A stretch of DNA of 64,000 nt from Micromonospora sp. NBC_01740 (GTDB lineage Bacteria > Actinomycetota > Actinomycetes > Mycobacteriales > Micromonosporaceae): positions 4,836,001 through 4,900,000 of the forward strand of contig NZ_CP109150.1 of the NCBI RefSeq assembly GCF_035920365.1, in the 5' to 3' direction. The position numbers and the translations under genes were made by a program. Shown piece after piece: positions 1 through 8,569 of this stretch. The notes under the pieces were generated by a model that was given only the letters and a program-made list of their open reading frames with translations, had not been told where the DNA came from and made no database searches. Position 1 is the first letter of the stretch. Each line of letters starts with the position of its first letter.

Positions 1-2
1 CG

Positions 3-788
3 ATCGCCGTGGCGGTGCTGGTCCGCGGCGGCGGAGCCCTCATGACCCAGGCCGGCGGTACGGGCGTGCTGGTGGCCACCCTCACCCCGAACAACCCCGA
101 CCTGGAGCTGCCCCGGACCGTCAACGCTCTGGTCGGCGGGCTGATCGGCCTGCTGGTCGTGCTCGTCATCGTCCCGCTGCATCCGCTGCGGACCGTGCGC
201 CGCGTGGCCGACTCCGCGCTGGACCTCTTCGCCCGCCAGCTGACCGCGTCGGCGGAGGCGCTGGCCCGCGGCGACGCCCGCGCGGCGGAGGAGGTGCTCG
301 ACCGGATGCGCGCCGCAGAGCCCGAACTCGACCGGCTCAGCGAAGCCGTCGAGGCCGCCGAGGAGGTCACCAGGTTCTCGCCGCTGCGCTGGCGCCGCCG
401 CCGGGCGCTGCGGGCGTACCGGCACGGCGTGGAGCACATGGAACGGGCCTTCCGCAACAGCCGCACCCTCGTGCGCCGGATCGGCACCGCCCTGCGCGAC
501 GACGAGCCGGTGCCGCCCGGCCTGCCCGCCGCCGTCGAGCGCTACGGCGAGGCCGTCCGGATGCTGCACCGCGAGTTCCTGGCCGCCCGGGAACCCGTCG
601 GTGCGCGCGAGCGGGTGCTGGCGGCGGTGCGGGAGGCCGGCGAGGCGTGCCGTCAGGACATGGGGTTCTCGGGCACCATCGTCGTGTCCCAGCTGCGGAC
701 CATCGCCAACGACCTGCTGCGCGCCACGGGCGTCCCCCGCGACGAGGCGCGTCGGCTGGTGCGCCGGGCCGCCGCCGGACATCCGTGA
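3..788 (+). CDS. FUSC/aromatic acid exporter-type membrane protein (5' partial)
   Basis: The frame is open to the left edge, so the N-terminus lies outside the window; a GTG at 9 is probably internal. What remains is a Gly-rich segment, one clear membrane span about 20 residues long ending in PLHPLR, and then about 200 soluble residues rich in Arg, Ala and Glu that look helical. A membrane segment followed by a helical cytoplasmic domain is typical of the C-terminal half of FUSC/ArAE-family proteins, which are proposed exporters of aromatic acids or other amphipathic compounds. The assignment rests on overall architecture rather than a catalytic motif. It converges on the TetR gene, whose stop lies 3 bp away. 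Family assignment is moderate; substrate is unknown. Confidence 0.55.
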   Translation: MAVAVLVRGGGALMTQAGGTGVLVATLTPNNPDLELPRTVNALVGGLIGLLVVLVIVPLHPLRTVRRVADSALDLFARQLTASAEALARGDARAAEEVLDRMRAAEPELDRLSEAVEAAEEVTRFSPLRWRRRRALRAYRHGVEHMERAFRNSRTLVRRIGTALRDDEPVPPGLPAAVERYGEAVRMLHREFLAAREPVGARERVLAAVREAGEACRQDMGFSGTIVVSQLRTIANDLLRATGVPRDEARRLVRRAAAGHP

Positions 789-791
789 CGC

Positions 792-1391
792 TCAGCCCTG
801 CTGTCGCAGGTAGGGGCCCAGGAGATCCCGGGTGAGGGCGAGCACGGCGGCTTCCGAGGTGCCGTTCTCGATCATCTGTGAGGACGCGTAGACCACCGCC
901 TGGATCAGCTCCGCCGCGGCGGCCGGGTCGCTCGCGCCGTGCTCGGCCAGGGCCGCCACCAGCGGCGTACGCAACTGGTCGTGCAGGACGCGGCTCTCCT
1001 CGGCGAGGACGGCGCCCGGCACGCTGGCGGCGAGCCCACGCATGACCGCGTGCTCCCCCTGGGCGACGAGGCGCAGGTTGGCCTCGACGTAGGCCAGCAC
1101 CCGCCCGCCGGGGTCGGTGGCCAGGTCCATCTGCTGCGTGACGTATGCCGACCACTCCGGGAACATGTCGGCGATGACGGCGTTGAGCAGGTCCTCCCGC
1201 GACTTGAAGTACTGGTAGACGCTGGGGCGCGCCAGGCCTGTCCGCTTGCCCACCTCGGCCAGGCTCGGCGCCTGCGCCCCGCTCTCCGCGAGGATCTCCC
1301 GGGCCGCCGCCAGGATCGCCCGCCGCTGCCGGGCCCGGTGCTCGGCCACCGTGGGCGCCTGGATCTTCGGCACGGGAACCCCCATCGTCAC
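792..1391 (-). CDS. TetR/AcrR family transcriptional regulator
   Basis: A 199-residue one-component regulator. An N-terminal helix-turn-helix (about residues 20-65; ILAAAREILAESG, then LARPSVYQYFKSREDLL) is the classic TetR DNA-binding domain, and the rest is a helical ligand-binding and dimerisation domain. The GTG start at 1391 overlaps the ABC ATPase stop by 4 nt (GTGA); an ATG two codons later (1385) is an alternative. It is the last gene of a leftward operon FtsX permease-ATPase-TetR. The nested palindrome at 3213-3253 in front of that operon is the obvious candidate operator, so autoregulation of the transporter by this repressor is the simplest model. The inducer cannot be read from the sequence. 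Confidence 0.9.
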   Translation of the reverse strand: MTMGVPVPKIQAPTVAEHRARQRRAILAAAREILAESGAQAPSLAEVGKRTGLARPSVYQYFKSREDLLNAVIADMFPEWSAYVTQQMDLATDPGGRVLAYVEANLRLVAQGEHAVMRGLAASVPGAVLAEESRVLHDQLRTPLVAALAEHGASDPAAAAELIQAVVYASSQMIENGTSEAAVLALTRDLLGPYLRQQG

Positions 1392-2065
1392 GGCACGGGC
1401 ATCAGTCGCCCGTCGATCATCTCGTACACCGTCGTGCAGTGGCGCAGCACGTCGTGGTCGTGGGTGACCATGACGGTGGCGACGTCGTTCTCCTTGGTCT
1501 CGCGGGCGAGCAGCTCCACCACCTCGTGACTGCGGGCACGGTCGAGGGCGGCGGTCGGCTCGTCCACCAAGAGTAGTCGCGGCCGGTTGACCAGGGCACG
1601 GGCGATGCCGACACGTTGCCGTTCGCCACCCGAGAGCTGGTGCGGTCGGCGGTTCGCCTTGTGGGCCATCCCGACCTCGTCGAGCAGGGCCGTCGCCTCG
1701 CGCGCCCGGGAGCCGTGACCGCCGAAGCGGGCCGGCAGCCGCAGCTGGTCCACGGCGGTCAACGCGGGAATGAGGTTGCCGGACTGGAACACGAAGCCGA
1801 CGAACTCCCGGCGCAGCGCGGCCCGCGCCCGTGCGCTCGGCACGGTCATGTCCCGCCCGCCGAGGGTGACCGAACCCGACGTCGGGACGGTCAGCCCGCC
1901 GGCCACCGCGAGCAGGCTGGACTTGCCGGCGCCCGAGGGGCCGACGACCGCGACGAACTGCCCGGGGGCAACGGTCAGGTCGACGCCGTCCAAGGCCGGT
2001 ACGGTGTCGTCGCCATCGCCGAAGCGAAGGGTCACACCGCGCATGACCAGGCCGGTGTCGGTCAT
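1388..2065 (-). CDS. ABC transporter ATP-binding protein (MacB/LolD type)
   Basis: A 225-residue nucleotide-binding subunit: Walker A GPSGAGKSS at about residues 42-50, signature LSGGERQR at 144-151, Walker B LLLVDEPTAALD at 164-175 and the H-loop in MVTHDHD. Its size and the VFQSGNLIPALTA Q-loop match the MacB/LolD/FtsE-like group that partners FtsX-type permeases. The ATG at 2065 is chosen because it overlaps the permease stop by 4 nt; a much longer open frame upstream reads antisense-like Arg-rich sequence and is not credible. It would energise the neighbouring FtsX permease, probably for mechanotransmission or export rather than import. Substrate unknown. Confidence 0.93.
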   Translation of the reverse strand: MTDTGLVMRGVTLRFGDGDDTVPALDGVDLTVAPGQFVAVVGPSGAGKSSLLAVAGGLTVPTSGSVTLGGRDMTVPSARARAALRREFVGFVFQSGNLIPALTAVDQLRLPARFGGHGSRAREATALLDEVGMAHKANRRPHQLSGGERQRVGIARALVNRPRLLLVDEPTAALDRARSHEVVELLARETKENDVATVMVTHDHDVLRHCTTVYEMIDGRLMPVP

Positions 2066-3189
2066 CGGTTCGCTCCCAGTGCGGTCAGCGGATCCACTGC
2101 GGCGATCCGGACGATGGCCACGGCCGCTCCGAGCAGGCCGAGGACGAGCAGGAGGAGGGCGGCCACCGCGATCGCCGGCGCGCTGAGCGCGAACGGGATG
2201 CCGCTGCCGACCAGGCTGCCGGCCGCCGTGCCGACCGCGACGCCCGCGCCGACGGCGAGCAGCAACAACGCGAGGGCCTGGACCAGCCCGTCGCGCAGCA
2301 GGTACGCCGTCGGAGCGCCCATGGCCCGCAGCACGGCGATCTCCGCACGGCGCTGGATGGTCCACACCGTGAAGAAGGCGCCGACCACCAGCGCCGAGAT
2401 GGCGTAGAGGAACCACTCGATCAGCCGCAGGGTCGACGTCTCGGCGGTGTAGCCGGGCGAGGCGCCGTACGACTGGGTGCGGGACAGGCTCTCGGTGCCG
2501 GCGGCCCGGTCACCAGCCGCCAGGTCGACCTCGGCACCGTTGGCGGCCCGCACCGCCACGGCGGTGATCTCCTCGTAGGTGCCGCCCGGTACGGGTTCGC
2601 CGGGGCGGACGCCGGCCTTGATCTCCTGCCAGATCCGCAGCGGTAGGTAGGCCACGTCGACGTGACCGAACGTGTGCTGCTCGGCCATGGTGCCCACCAC
2701 CGTGAGCCGGGTGCCGATCCGGTCGACGGTGACCGTGTCGCCCACCCGCAGCCCGGCCTCGATGGCGGTCCGGCTCACCACGATGCCGTTCGCGGCGTCC
2801 AACCGGGCGCCCTCGGCCACGGGCGGGGCGAGGAACGAGTCGGTGGGCACGCCGAACAACGCGAGGTCGATCTCCACGCCCGAGTCGCTGCGGGCGTTGA
2901 CCAGCGCGTTGCCGAAGGGCGCCGCGTCGGCAACGCGTGGTTGCGCCCGCCACGTGTCCACCGCGGAGACGTCGATGACGCTGCGGGAGAACGCCGAATC
3001 GTGCTGCACCCCGTCGGCGAAGGCGAAGGAGGTCGCCGGGATGCGCTGGAGCCCCGACACGCCGTCGTTCACCAGGCCCGTGGAGAGCCCGGACAGCAGC
3101 ACCACCAGCACCGCGATGAGCGCGACGACGGCCCCCATCAGGCCGAACCGGGCCTTGGCGAACCGCAGTTCGCGTACCGCTAGGAACAT
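2062..3189 (-). CDS. FtsX-like ABC transporter permease
   Basis: A 375-residue permease with the MacB/FtsX layout: one N-terminal membrane span (about residues 17-40), a large extracytoplasmic domain of roughly 200 residues, then three C-terminal spans. The ERRAEIAVLRAMGAP-like segment (here QRRAEIAVLRAMGAP) before the last spans is the conserved FtsX-domain signature. Only one four-span unit is present, so the functional transporter should be a homodimer with the adjacent ATPase. The ATG at 3189 (MFLAVRELRFAKARFG) is chosen as start; upstream in-frame sequence runs through the promoter and palindrome. First gene of the three-gene operon that ends with TetR. Confidence 0.9.
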   Translation of the reverse strand: MFLAVRELRFAKARFGLMGAVVALIAVLVVLLSGLSTGLVNDGVSGLQRIPATSFAFADGVQHDSAFSRSVIDVSAVDTWRAQPRVADAAPFGNALVNARSDSGVEIDLALFGVPTDSFLAPPVAEGARLDAANGIVVSRTAIEAGLRVGDTVTVDRIGTRLTVVGTMAEQHTFGHVDVAYLPLRIWQEIKAGVRPGEPVPGGTYEEITAVAVRAANGAEVDLAAGDRAAGTESLSRTQSYGASPGYTAETSTLRLIEWFLYAISALVVGAFFTVWTIQRRAEIAVLRAMGAPTAYLLRDGLVQALALLLLAVGAGVAVGTAAGSLVGSGIPFALSAPAIAVAALLLLVLGLLGAAVAIVRIAAVDPLTALGANR

Positions 3190-3212
3190 GCCCACCACCG
3201 GGGGCGCAATTT

Positions 3213-3253
3213 TACCGACTGCATGTTGGCATCGTACCAACACGCTGTCGGTA
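3213..3253 (-). promoter_or_regulatory. Nested palindromic operator and promoter of the FtsX/ABC/TetR operon
   Basis: Two inverted repeats share the same centre at 3233: outer arms TACCGAC (3213-3219) and GTCGGTA (3247-3253), inner arms TGTTGG (3224-3229) and CCAACA (3237-3242). On the minus strand a -10-like TAAAAT (3214-3209) abuts the palindrome and lies about 20 bp upstream of the permease ATG at 3189, so a bound dimer would cover the promoter. Inferred operator of the TetR protein at the end of the operon. Confidence 0.75.
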
Positions 3254-3292
3254 TCCTTCCCGGCGCCGTCGGTCGGTCGGGGCGGCCTCTGG

Positions 3293-4408
3293 CTACGCCG
3301 ATCCGACGAACTGGCTGACGTGGTAGGCGGTGCTGCGGTTGTCGGGCGTCCTGGTCCACTTCGAGACCATGAGGTGCAGGTCGTTGGCCCGCCGGCTGGA
3401 CCACGGGTGGATGAAGCCGCCGTAGAGGCCCGGTTCCTGCCAGGAGGTGACCTGGATCCGCTCGGCCGTCCAGACCCGGTCCGGCCCGTCCGCCGTGCGC
3501 GTGACGATGCACCCGGTGGCGCAGTTCAGGTACGACATCACCCAGGTGCCGTCGGCCAGCCGCCGCACCGAGGGCTCGCCGAAGCGGCCGGTGAGGATGG
3601 GCGTGCACGGGCGGCCCCAGCCCCAGTTGCTGCCGTTCCAACCCCAGCCCTCGTACGACTCGGGGGAGAACAGCCGGTCCCAGCGGACCCGGCGCAGCAT
3701 CATCGGCCCGTGCTGGCGCCCGGCGCGCACCGAGAAGACGTACACCCAGTCCCCGTCGCGCTGCATCGTCCACATCTGGAACGGGTCGGTGTTGGTGCCG
3801 TCGTTCCACCACTTCAGCGGCGTACGGATGAAGTCGTTGCCGTTGTCGCTGTAGGCCAGCCCGGCGTAGCGCGAGCGCCAGTGCGGCCCGGCCGGGCCGG
3901 CGGAGTTCCAGTTCTCGATGCTCATGTACGACACGAGCTGCCGGCCGGTCTCGGGAAAGGCGATGCCGTCGTTGGGGATGACCGTCACCTCCCAGAGGCC
4001 GTCGATGCCGATGCCGTGGTGGCCGTTGTGCATCAGCTCCGGGGCCCGGCCGTTGCCCGCGACGCGGGCGGCGCTGTCGAAGACGATCCCGCCGGCTGCG
4101 CCGGGGTGCACGGCGGAGCGCAGCATCACCGGCGAGCGCCAGTCGTTGGGCACCGGCGGGCCCTCGGGCCACGGGGTGTCGAACGTGTCGCCGAACAGGT
4201 AGCCGATCGAGCCGTTCTCCAGCACGTACGGTATGCCCAGGTCCGTGCCCGCGACGCGCCACCGGTGGTTGGTGTCCAGGTCGGCGCCGGTCAGGCGCTT
4301 CTTCCAGGCGGCGGCCCGGGCCGTGCCGGGGGCGAGGACCGGCGCGACGGCCGTGGCCAGGCCGGCCGCGGCGACCGTGCCGAGCAGCGAGCGGCGGGTG
4401 ATCGTCAT
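3293..4408 (-). CDS. Secreted DUF4185 domain protein with Tat signal
   Basis: A 371-residue exported protein. The N-terminus MTITRRSLLGTVAAAGLATA has the twin-arginine pattern followed by a hydrophobic stretch and an Ala-x-Ala cleavage region (GTARAAA), so export by Tat is predicted. The mature part is rich in Trp, Gly and Asn with repeated blade-like elements (YLFGDTFDTPW, MWTMQRDGDWVYVFSVRAG, VRRLADGTWVMSYLN), as in DUF4185 proteins, which resemble five-bladed glycosidase-like beta-propellers. A carbohydrate-related role is plausible but not shown. The ATG at 4408 is chosen over an upstream in-frame start because it begins exactly at the Tat motif. It stands alone, with an inverted repeat 59 bp upstream. 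Confidence 0.8.
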   Translation of the reverse strand: MTITRRSLLGTVAAAGLATAVAPVLAPGTARAAAWKKRLTGADLDTNHRWRVAGTDLGIPYVLENGSIGYLFGDTFDTPWPEGPPVPNDWRSPVMLRSAVHPGAAGGIVFDSAARVAGNGRAPELMHNGHHGIGIDGLWEVTVIPNDGIAFPETGRQLVSYMSIENWNSAGPAGPHWRSRYAGLAYSDNGNDFIRTPLKWWNDGTNTDPFQMWTMQRDGDWVYVFSVRAGRQHGPMMLRRVRWDRLFSPESYEGWGWNGSNWGWGRPCTPILTGRFGEPSVRRLADGTWVMSYLNCATGCIVTRTADGPDRVWTAERIQVTSWQEPGLYGGFIHPWSSRRANDLHLMVSKWTRTPDNRSTAYHVSQFVGSA

Positions 4409-4717
4409 GACCGTCCTTGTGGCGAGGGGGTTGCGGACGTGGGGGAACGGACCGGCCGCGCCGGCCACATCGAACTATCGATGTCGATGTAGGGCTGGAA
4501 CCTACGGCCAACCGGCCGGCGTGGTCAAGGACCGCCGGTGCGCGCCCCGAGGTCACCTCGCGGGCCGGCGGCGGGGCCTGGTACCCGGCTCGCCGACGCG
4601 CTCACCGCGGCGGGCCGCCCCCGGATCCTCGACGGCGTGGACGCACGCGACGGATTGGACGGGCGGGCGCGGGCATGACAGGGTGCTGCTGGTGGGCACG
4701 GGTGAGGGTGGGCGTCG
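4409..4717. other. Intergenic region with inverted repeat
   Basis: A 309-bp stretch without a convincing gene, lying between the divergent DUF4185 and phosphatase genes. Its only notable element is a perfect inverted repeat, ACATCGA (4467-4473) and TCGATGT (4478-4484) separated by ACTA, followed at once by another CGATGT (4485-4490). It lies about 60 bp upstream of the DUF4185 start and is a candidate repressor site. The rest is GC-rich with no recognisable signal. Confidence 0.5.
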
Positions 4718-6709
4718 GTGACCGCTCCGCATGCACGCTGGTCCTCCGGTGACCCGCAGGCGGTGCTCGACGGGTTCGAGCAGCTGCCCGGATTCGTGTG
4801 GATCTTCGAGGGGCCCGAGCTGCGGGTGGTGGCCGCGAACCCGGCGGTGCGCGCCGCCGTCGGCAACCGCAGCGGCCTGATCGGTGAGCCCTTCCGTCGG
4901 GCGGTGCCGGAACTCGCCGGCCAGCACATCTTCGAACTGCTCGACCAGGCCCTGCACGGCATCCGCTCGCACGGCTACGAGCAGCGCGTCCTGACCGACC
5001 GCAACGGCGACGGCACGCTGACCGAGGCCTTCTACACGTTCGACATGGCGCCGTGGCGCAACCCGGACGGCTCGGTGCGCGGGGTGATCGTGCAGGCCGT
5101 CGACGCCACCCCCGTGGTGGCCGCCCGGCAGGCCGCCGAGACCGCCGCCGCCACCGCGGAGCGGCGCTACCGTCAGGCCGCCGGTCTGGTCCTGGAACTG
5201 CAACGCAGCCTCCTGCCCGACGTGCTGCCCGTCCTGCCGCACGTGCAGGTCGCCGCCCACTACCTGGTCGCGAGCAGCGACCTCGTCGCTGGCGGGGACT
5301 GGTTCGACGTGGTTCCCCTGCCCGACGGGCGGCTCGCGCTGACCGTCGGCGACGTCGTCGGGCACGGCGCCACGGCGGCGGCGGCCATGGGTCAGCTCCG
5401 TACGGTCGCCCGGCAGGCGTTGCAGTCGGGCGGCGGCCTGCCGCAGGTGCTGGCGGTCCTGGACGACTTCGCGGGCCGCGCCGACGTGACCCGGGCGGCC
5501 ACCACCTGCCTCGCGGTACTCGATCCCGACACGGGGACGCTCGAAGCGGCCAGCCACGGACACCCCGCGCCGCTGGTGATCGGCGCCACCGGCGAGGCCC
5601 GGTACCTGCCCCTGACGCCCACGGGACCACTGGGCACCGGAGCGGACCCCGCCCCGGTGCAGACCCACCAGCTACGGGCCGACGACGTCCTGCTGCTCTA
5701 CACCGACGGCCTGATCGAACGCCCCCGGCAGAGCCTGCACGACGGCGCCCGCATCCTGGCCGACGCCGCGGCGGCCGCCCGGCGGGCGATACTCGACGCG
5801 GCCACGACCGTCCCGCAGCGGCTGCCCGACCGGATCTGCACCCTGGTCACGGAACGGCTCGCCCTCGCCGGCGGCGGCTTCGGCGACGACACCACGCTCC
5901 TCGCCGCCCACCTCCTGCCGCAGCCCCTCGCACCGCTGCACGTGACCCTGCCCGCCGACAGGACGGCGCTGCGCCCGATGCGCCGGCACCTGAGCGACTG
6001 GCTCGTCCGGATCGGGGCCGGCGAACTCGACGCGAGCGACCTCGTCCACGCCGCGGGGGAGGCCGTCACCAACGCCGTCGACCACGCCTATCCGAGCGGT
6101 ACGCCGGGGACGTTCACGCTGCACGGCACGCTGGACCACCAGGGCGTCGTGCACGTCACCTGCGCCGACCAGGGGCGGTGGCGCCCACCGGTCGCCGACC
6201 CGGGCGGTCGCGGCCGTGGGCTGACGATGATCCGCGGGCTCGTCGACCGCGCGGAGGTCAGCCACACCGAGGCCGGCACCACCGTCAGCATGCACCACCA
6301 CATCGGCCAGGCCACCAACGTCACCACCGTGGCCGCCGCCCAGGCGGCCGGCCCCCACAAGCAGGCCGCCGTCGTCGAGGAGTTCACGGCCGCCGTCATC
6401 GAGGCGCCGACGGGCCGGGTGCTGCGCGTGCAGGGGCCGGTGGACCTGGTCACCGGCCCCCGGCTGCGCGCCGCGATCATGCAGGCCAGCCGCGGCGGCA
6501 GCCTCCCGCTCACCATCGACCTCACCCCGGTCACCCACCTGAGCAGCACCGGCGTACGGGTGCTGCACGAGGTCGCCCGGATCGTCGCGCACCTGCGCGT
6601 CACCGCCACCCCGCAGAGCCCCGCCCACGCCGTGCTGGAACTGACCGGGCTGGGTCACCTCCTGCCGGAGGCCCCCGCGAACGGCAGGGACGACGGGTTC
6701 CACCGGTAG
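4718..6709 (+). CDS. PAS-SpoIIE phosphatase-HATPase-STAS regulatory fusion
   Basis: A 663-residue cytoplasmic regulator joining four modules. An N-terminal PAS-like sensor (about 20-130) is followed by a PP2C/SpoIIE phosphatase (about 150-400) with GGDWFDVV near 192, GDVVGHG near 211, YTDGLIE near 327 and GDDTT near 390. Next comes an RsbW-type HATPase (about 410-530; EAVTNAVDHAY near 447), and finally a STAS antagonist domain (about 560-650; LSSTGVRVL near 607, with a serine where phosphorylation occurs in SpoIIAA-like proteins). Kinase, phosphatase and substrate functions of a partner-switching cascade are thus in one chain. It has no neighbouring sigma factor of the SigB type, so its output target is unknown. 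GTG start at 4718. Confidence 0.88.
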   Translation: MTAPHARWSSGDPQAVLDGFEQLPGFVWIFEGPELRVVAANPAVRAAVGNRSGLIGEPFRRAVPELAGQHIFELLDQALHGIRSHGYEQRVLTDRNGDGTLTEAFYTFDMAPWRNPDGSVRGVIVQAVDATPVVAARQAAETAAATAERRYRQAAGLVLELQRSLLPDVLPVLPHVQVAAHYLVASSDLVAGGDWFDVVPLPDGRLALTVGDVVGHGATAAAAMGQLRTVARQALQSGGGLPQVLAVLDDFAGRADVTRAATTCLAVLDPDTGTLEAASHGHPAPLVIGATGEARYLPLTPTGPLGTGADPAPVQTHQLRADDVLLLYTDGLIERPRQSLHDGARILADAAAAARRAILDAATTVPQRLPDRICTLVTERLALAGGGFGDDTTLLAAHLLPQPLAPLHVTLPADRTALRPMRRHLSDWLVRIGAGELDASDLVHAAGEAVTNAVDHAYPSGTPGTFTLHGTLDHQGVVHVTCADQGRWRPPVADPGGRGRGLTMIRGLVDRAEVSHTEAGTTVSMHHHIGQATNVTTVAAAQAAGPHKQAAVVEEFTAAVIEAPTGRVLRVQGPVDLVTGPRLRAAIMQASRGGSLPLTIDLTPVTHLSSTGVRVLHEVARIVAHLRVTATPQSPAHAVLELTGLGHLLPEAPANGRDDGFHR

Positions 6710-6744
6710 CCCGAGCCGAACCGGGAAAGAATCTTCGGGCGGGC

Positions 6745-6771
6745 TGTCCAATCGGCCGTCCCCCGTCCGTA
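6745..6771 (+). promoter_or_regulatory. Candidate ECF42-type promoter
   Basis: TGTCCA at 6745-6750 is followed after 17 bp by CGTA at 6768-6771. Reported ECF42 promoters have TGTCGA and CGA/TC elements in front of YCII/DGPF genes, so this near-match 63 bp upstream of the YCII ORF is a plausible self-recognised promoter. It differs by one base in the -35 box. Confidence 0.4.
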
Positions 6772-6833
6772 GTGATGTCGTACGGCGTCGCCCGGTACGG
6801 CAGCGGCGACGCGACACTGAGGGGAGTCGGATC

Positions 6834-7184
6834 ATGAAGTACATGTTGCTCATCAACGCGAGTGCGGTCGACGAGGACGGCGGGGCCGCCGGCTGCGACG
6901 TCAGCGACTGGATGGCGTACGACAAGCAGGTGCGCGAGGCGGGGATCCTGGTCTCCGGCGAGTCGCTGGCGGACCTGGTCACCGCCACCACCGTCCGGGT
7001 CGGCGAGGACGGCAGGCGGACCGTCACGGACGGGCCGTTCGCCGAGACCCGCGAGATCCTCGGCGGCTTCTACGTGATCGACGTGCCGGACCTCGACGTC
7101 GCGCTCGACTGGGCGGCGCGCTGCCCCGGCGCGCGCGGGAACGGCGCCGTCGTGGTCCGGCCGGTCGCCGAGTTCGGGGGCTGA
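6834..7184 (+). CDS. YCII-related (DGPF) domain protein
   Basis: A 116-residue protein of the YCII superfamily. It begins MKYMLLINA and contains the DGPFAETREILGGFY motif (about residues 64-79) that defines the DGPF subgroup. Such proteins are small alpha-beta folds of unclear biochemical role and are nearly always encoded next to ECF42 sigma factors. Here the sigma gene starts 5 bp downstream, so the pair is an operon and this protein is probably both partner and regulon member. A Shine-Dalgarno-like GAGGGGAGTCGG precedes the ATG. Confidence 0.9.
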   Translation: MKYMLLINASAVDEDGGAAGCDVSDWMAYDKQVREAGILVSGESLADLVTATTVRVGEDGRRTVTDGPFAETREILGGFYVIDVPDLDVALDWAARCPGARGNGAVVVRPVAEFGG

Positions 7185-7189
7185 GCGCG

Positions 7190-8482
7190 GTGGGCGGAGC
7201 GCCCGCCGACACCGGGGGGACGGACGAGGCGCCGGCGGCGGTCGTGGAGGCCGTGTTCCGTGAGGAACGCGGCCGGCTGCTGGCGGCCCTCGTCCGCCGC
7301 TTCGGCGACCTGGACCTGGCCGAGGAGGTCACCTCCGAGGCCGTCGAGGCGGCGCTGACCCGGTGGCCGGTCGACGGCGTTCCGCCCAGGCCCGGCGCCT
7401 GGCTGATGACCACCGCGCGCCGCCGGGCGGTCGACCGGCTGCGCCGGGACCAGGCCCTCGCCGCGCGGCTGGCGATCCTCCAGGCGGAGGCGGACCGGGC
7501 GGAGCCCGCCCCCGCCCCGATGCCGGGTGGTGAGCTGCCGGACGAGCGGTTGCAGCTCTTCTTCACCTGCGCGCACCCGGCGCTCGCGGCCGAGGACCAC
7601 GGGGCGCTGACGCTGCGCTACCTGGCGGGCCTGACCACACCCGAGGTGGCCCGCGCCTTCCTGGTGCCGACGGCGACGATGGCCAAGCGGATCACCCGGG
7701 CGAAGAAGAAGATCCACGAGGCCCGGATCCCGTTCCGCGTGCCCGGCGCGCAGGAGCTGCCGCAGCGGCTGCCGGGCGTGCTCCAGGCGGTGTATTCGAT
7801 CTTCACGGAGGGGTACGCGGCCAGCGAGGGCCCGCGCCTGCAGCGGCTCGACCTCGCCGAGGAGGCCATCCGGCTGGCCCGGATCCTGCGCCGGCTGCTG
7901 CCCGCCGGCCGGGAGGTCGCCGGGCTGCTCGCGCTCATGCTGCTGATCCACGCCCGCCGCGACGCCCGCACCGGCCCGGACGACGAGCTGGTGCTGCTCG
8001 ACGAGCAGGACCGTGGTCGCTGGGACCGCCGCATGATCGCCGAGGGCCTCGACCTGGTGCCCGTCGCGCTGGCCGGCGGCCCGCCCGGCCCGTACGGCGT
8101 GCAGGCCGCGATCGCCGCCCTGCACGTCGAGGCGGCGGACCTCGCCACCACCGACTGGCCGCAGATCGTCGCGCTCTACGACGTGCTGCTCGCCCTCGCG
8201 CCGTCCCCGGTCGTCGCGCTGAACCGGGCGGCGGCGGTGGCGATGCGCGACGGCCCGGAGGCGGGACTGGCGCTGCTGGACGAGCTGGCCGACGAGCCGC
8301 TGCTGCGGGGCCACCACCCCTACCCGGCCGCCCGGGCCGACCTGCTGCACTGCCTCGGCCGGCACGCCGACGCCGCCGAGGCGTACCGGGAGGCGCTCGG
8401 CCTGGCGGGCACCGAACCCGAACGCGCCCTGCTGCGCCGCAGGCTGGACGCGATCGAGCGGCTCCGCGCGCCGGGCACGTGA
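7190..8482 (+). CDS. ECF42-family RNA polymerase sigma factor
   Basis: A 430-residue sigma factor, far longer than ordinary ECF sigmas (about 200). Residues about 20-90 form sigma region 2 (VFREERGRLLAALVRRFGDLDLAEEVTSEA, quoted in parts), about 115-175 form region 4 with its helix-turn-helix (YLAGLTTPEVARAFLVPTATM), and the remaining 230 residues are a C-terminal TPR-like extension (ALNRAAAVAMRDGPEAGLALL). This layout next to a YCII/DGPF gene defines ECF42. No anti-sigma gene is present; in this group the C-terminal extension is thought to control activity. GTG start at 7190. Confidence 0.92.
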   Translation: MGGAPADTGGTDEAPAAVVEAVFREERGRLLAALVRRFGDLDLAEEVTSEAVEAALTRWPVDGVPPRPGAWLMTTARRRAVDRLRRDQALAARLAILQAEADRAEPAPAPMPGGELPDERLQLFFTCAHPALAAEDHGALTLRYLAGLTTPEVARAFLVPTATMAKRITRAKKKIHEARIPFRVPGAQELPQRLPGVLQAVYSIFTEGYAASEGPRLQRLDLAEEAIRLARILRRLLPAGREVAGLLALMLLIHARRDARTGPDDELVLLDEQDRGRWDRRMIAEGLDLVPVALAGGPPGPYGVQAAIAALHVEAADLATTDWPQIVALYDVLLALAPSPVVALNRAAAVAMRDGPEAGLALLDELADEPLLRGHHPYPAARADLLHCLGRHADAAEAYREALGLAGTEPERALLRRRLDAIERLRAPGT

Positions 8483-8569
8483 CGGCGTGACCGCCGACCG
8501 CGGCCGGGCGGCCCCGTAGGACCCGCTCCGCCGTGTCGGGGCGCTACCGGAGGACGGACAGGCGGGTGG

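Noticed and set aside
2066..2416. N-terminal extension of the MacB/LolD-type ATPase gene from an upstream start.
   Set aside because: The added 117 residues are the frame-shifted reading of the permease 3' end; the ATG at 2065 gives the normal family length.
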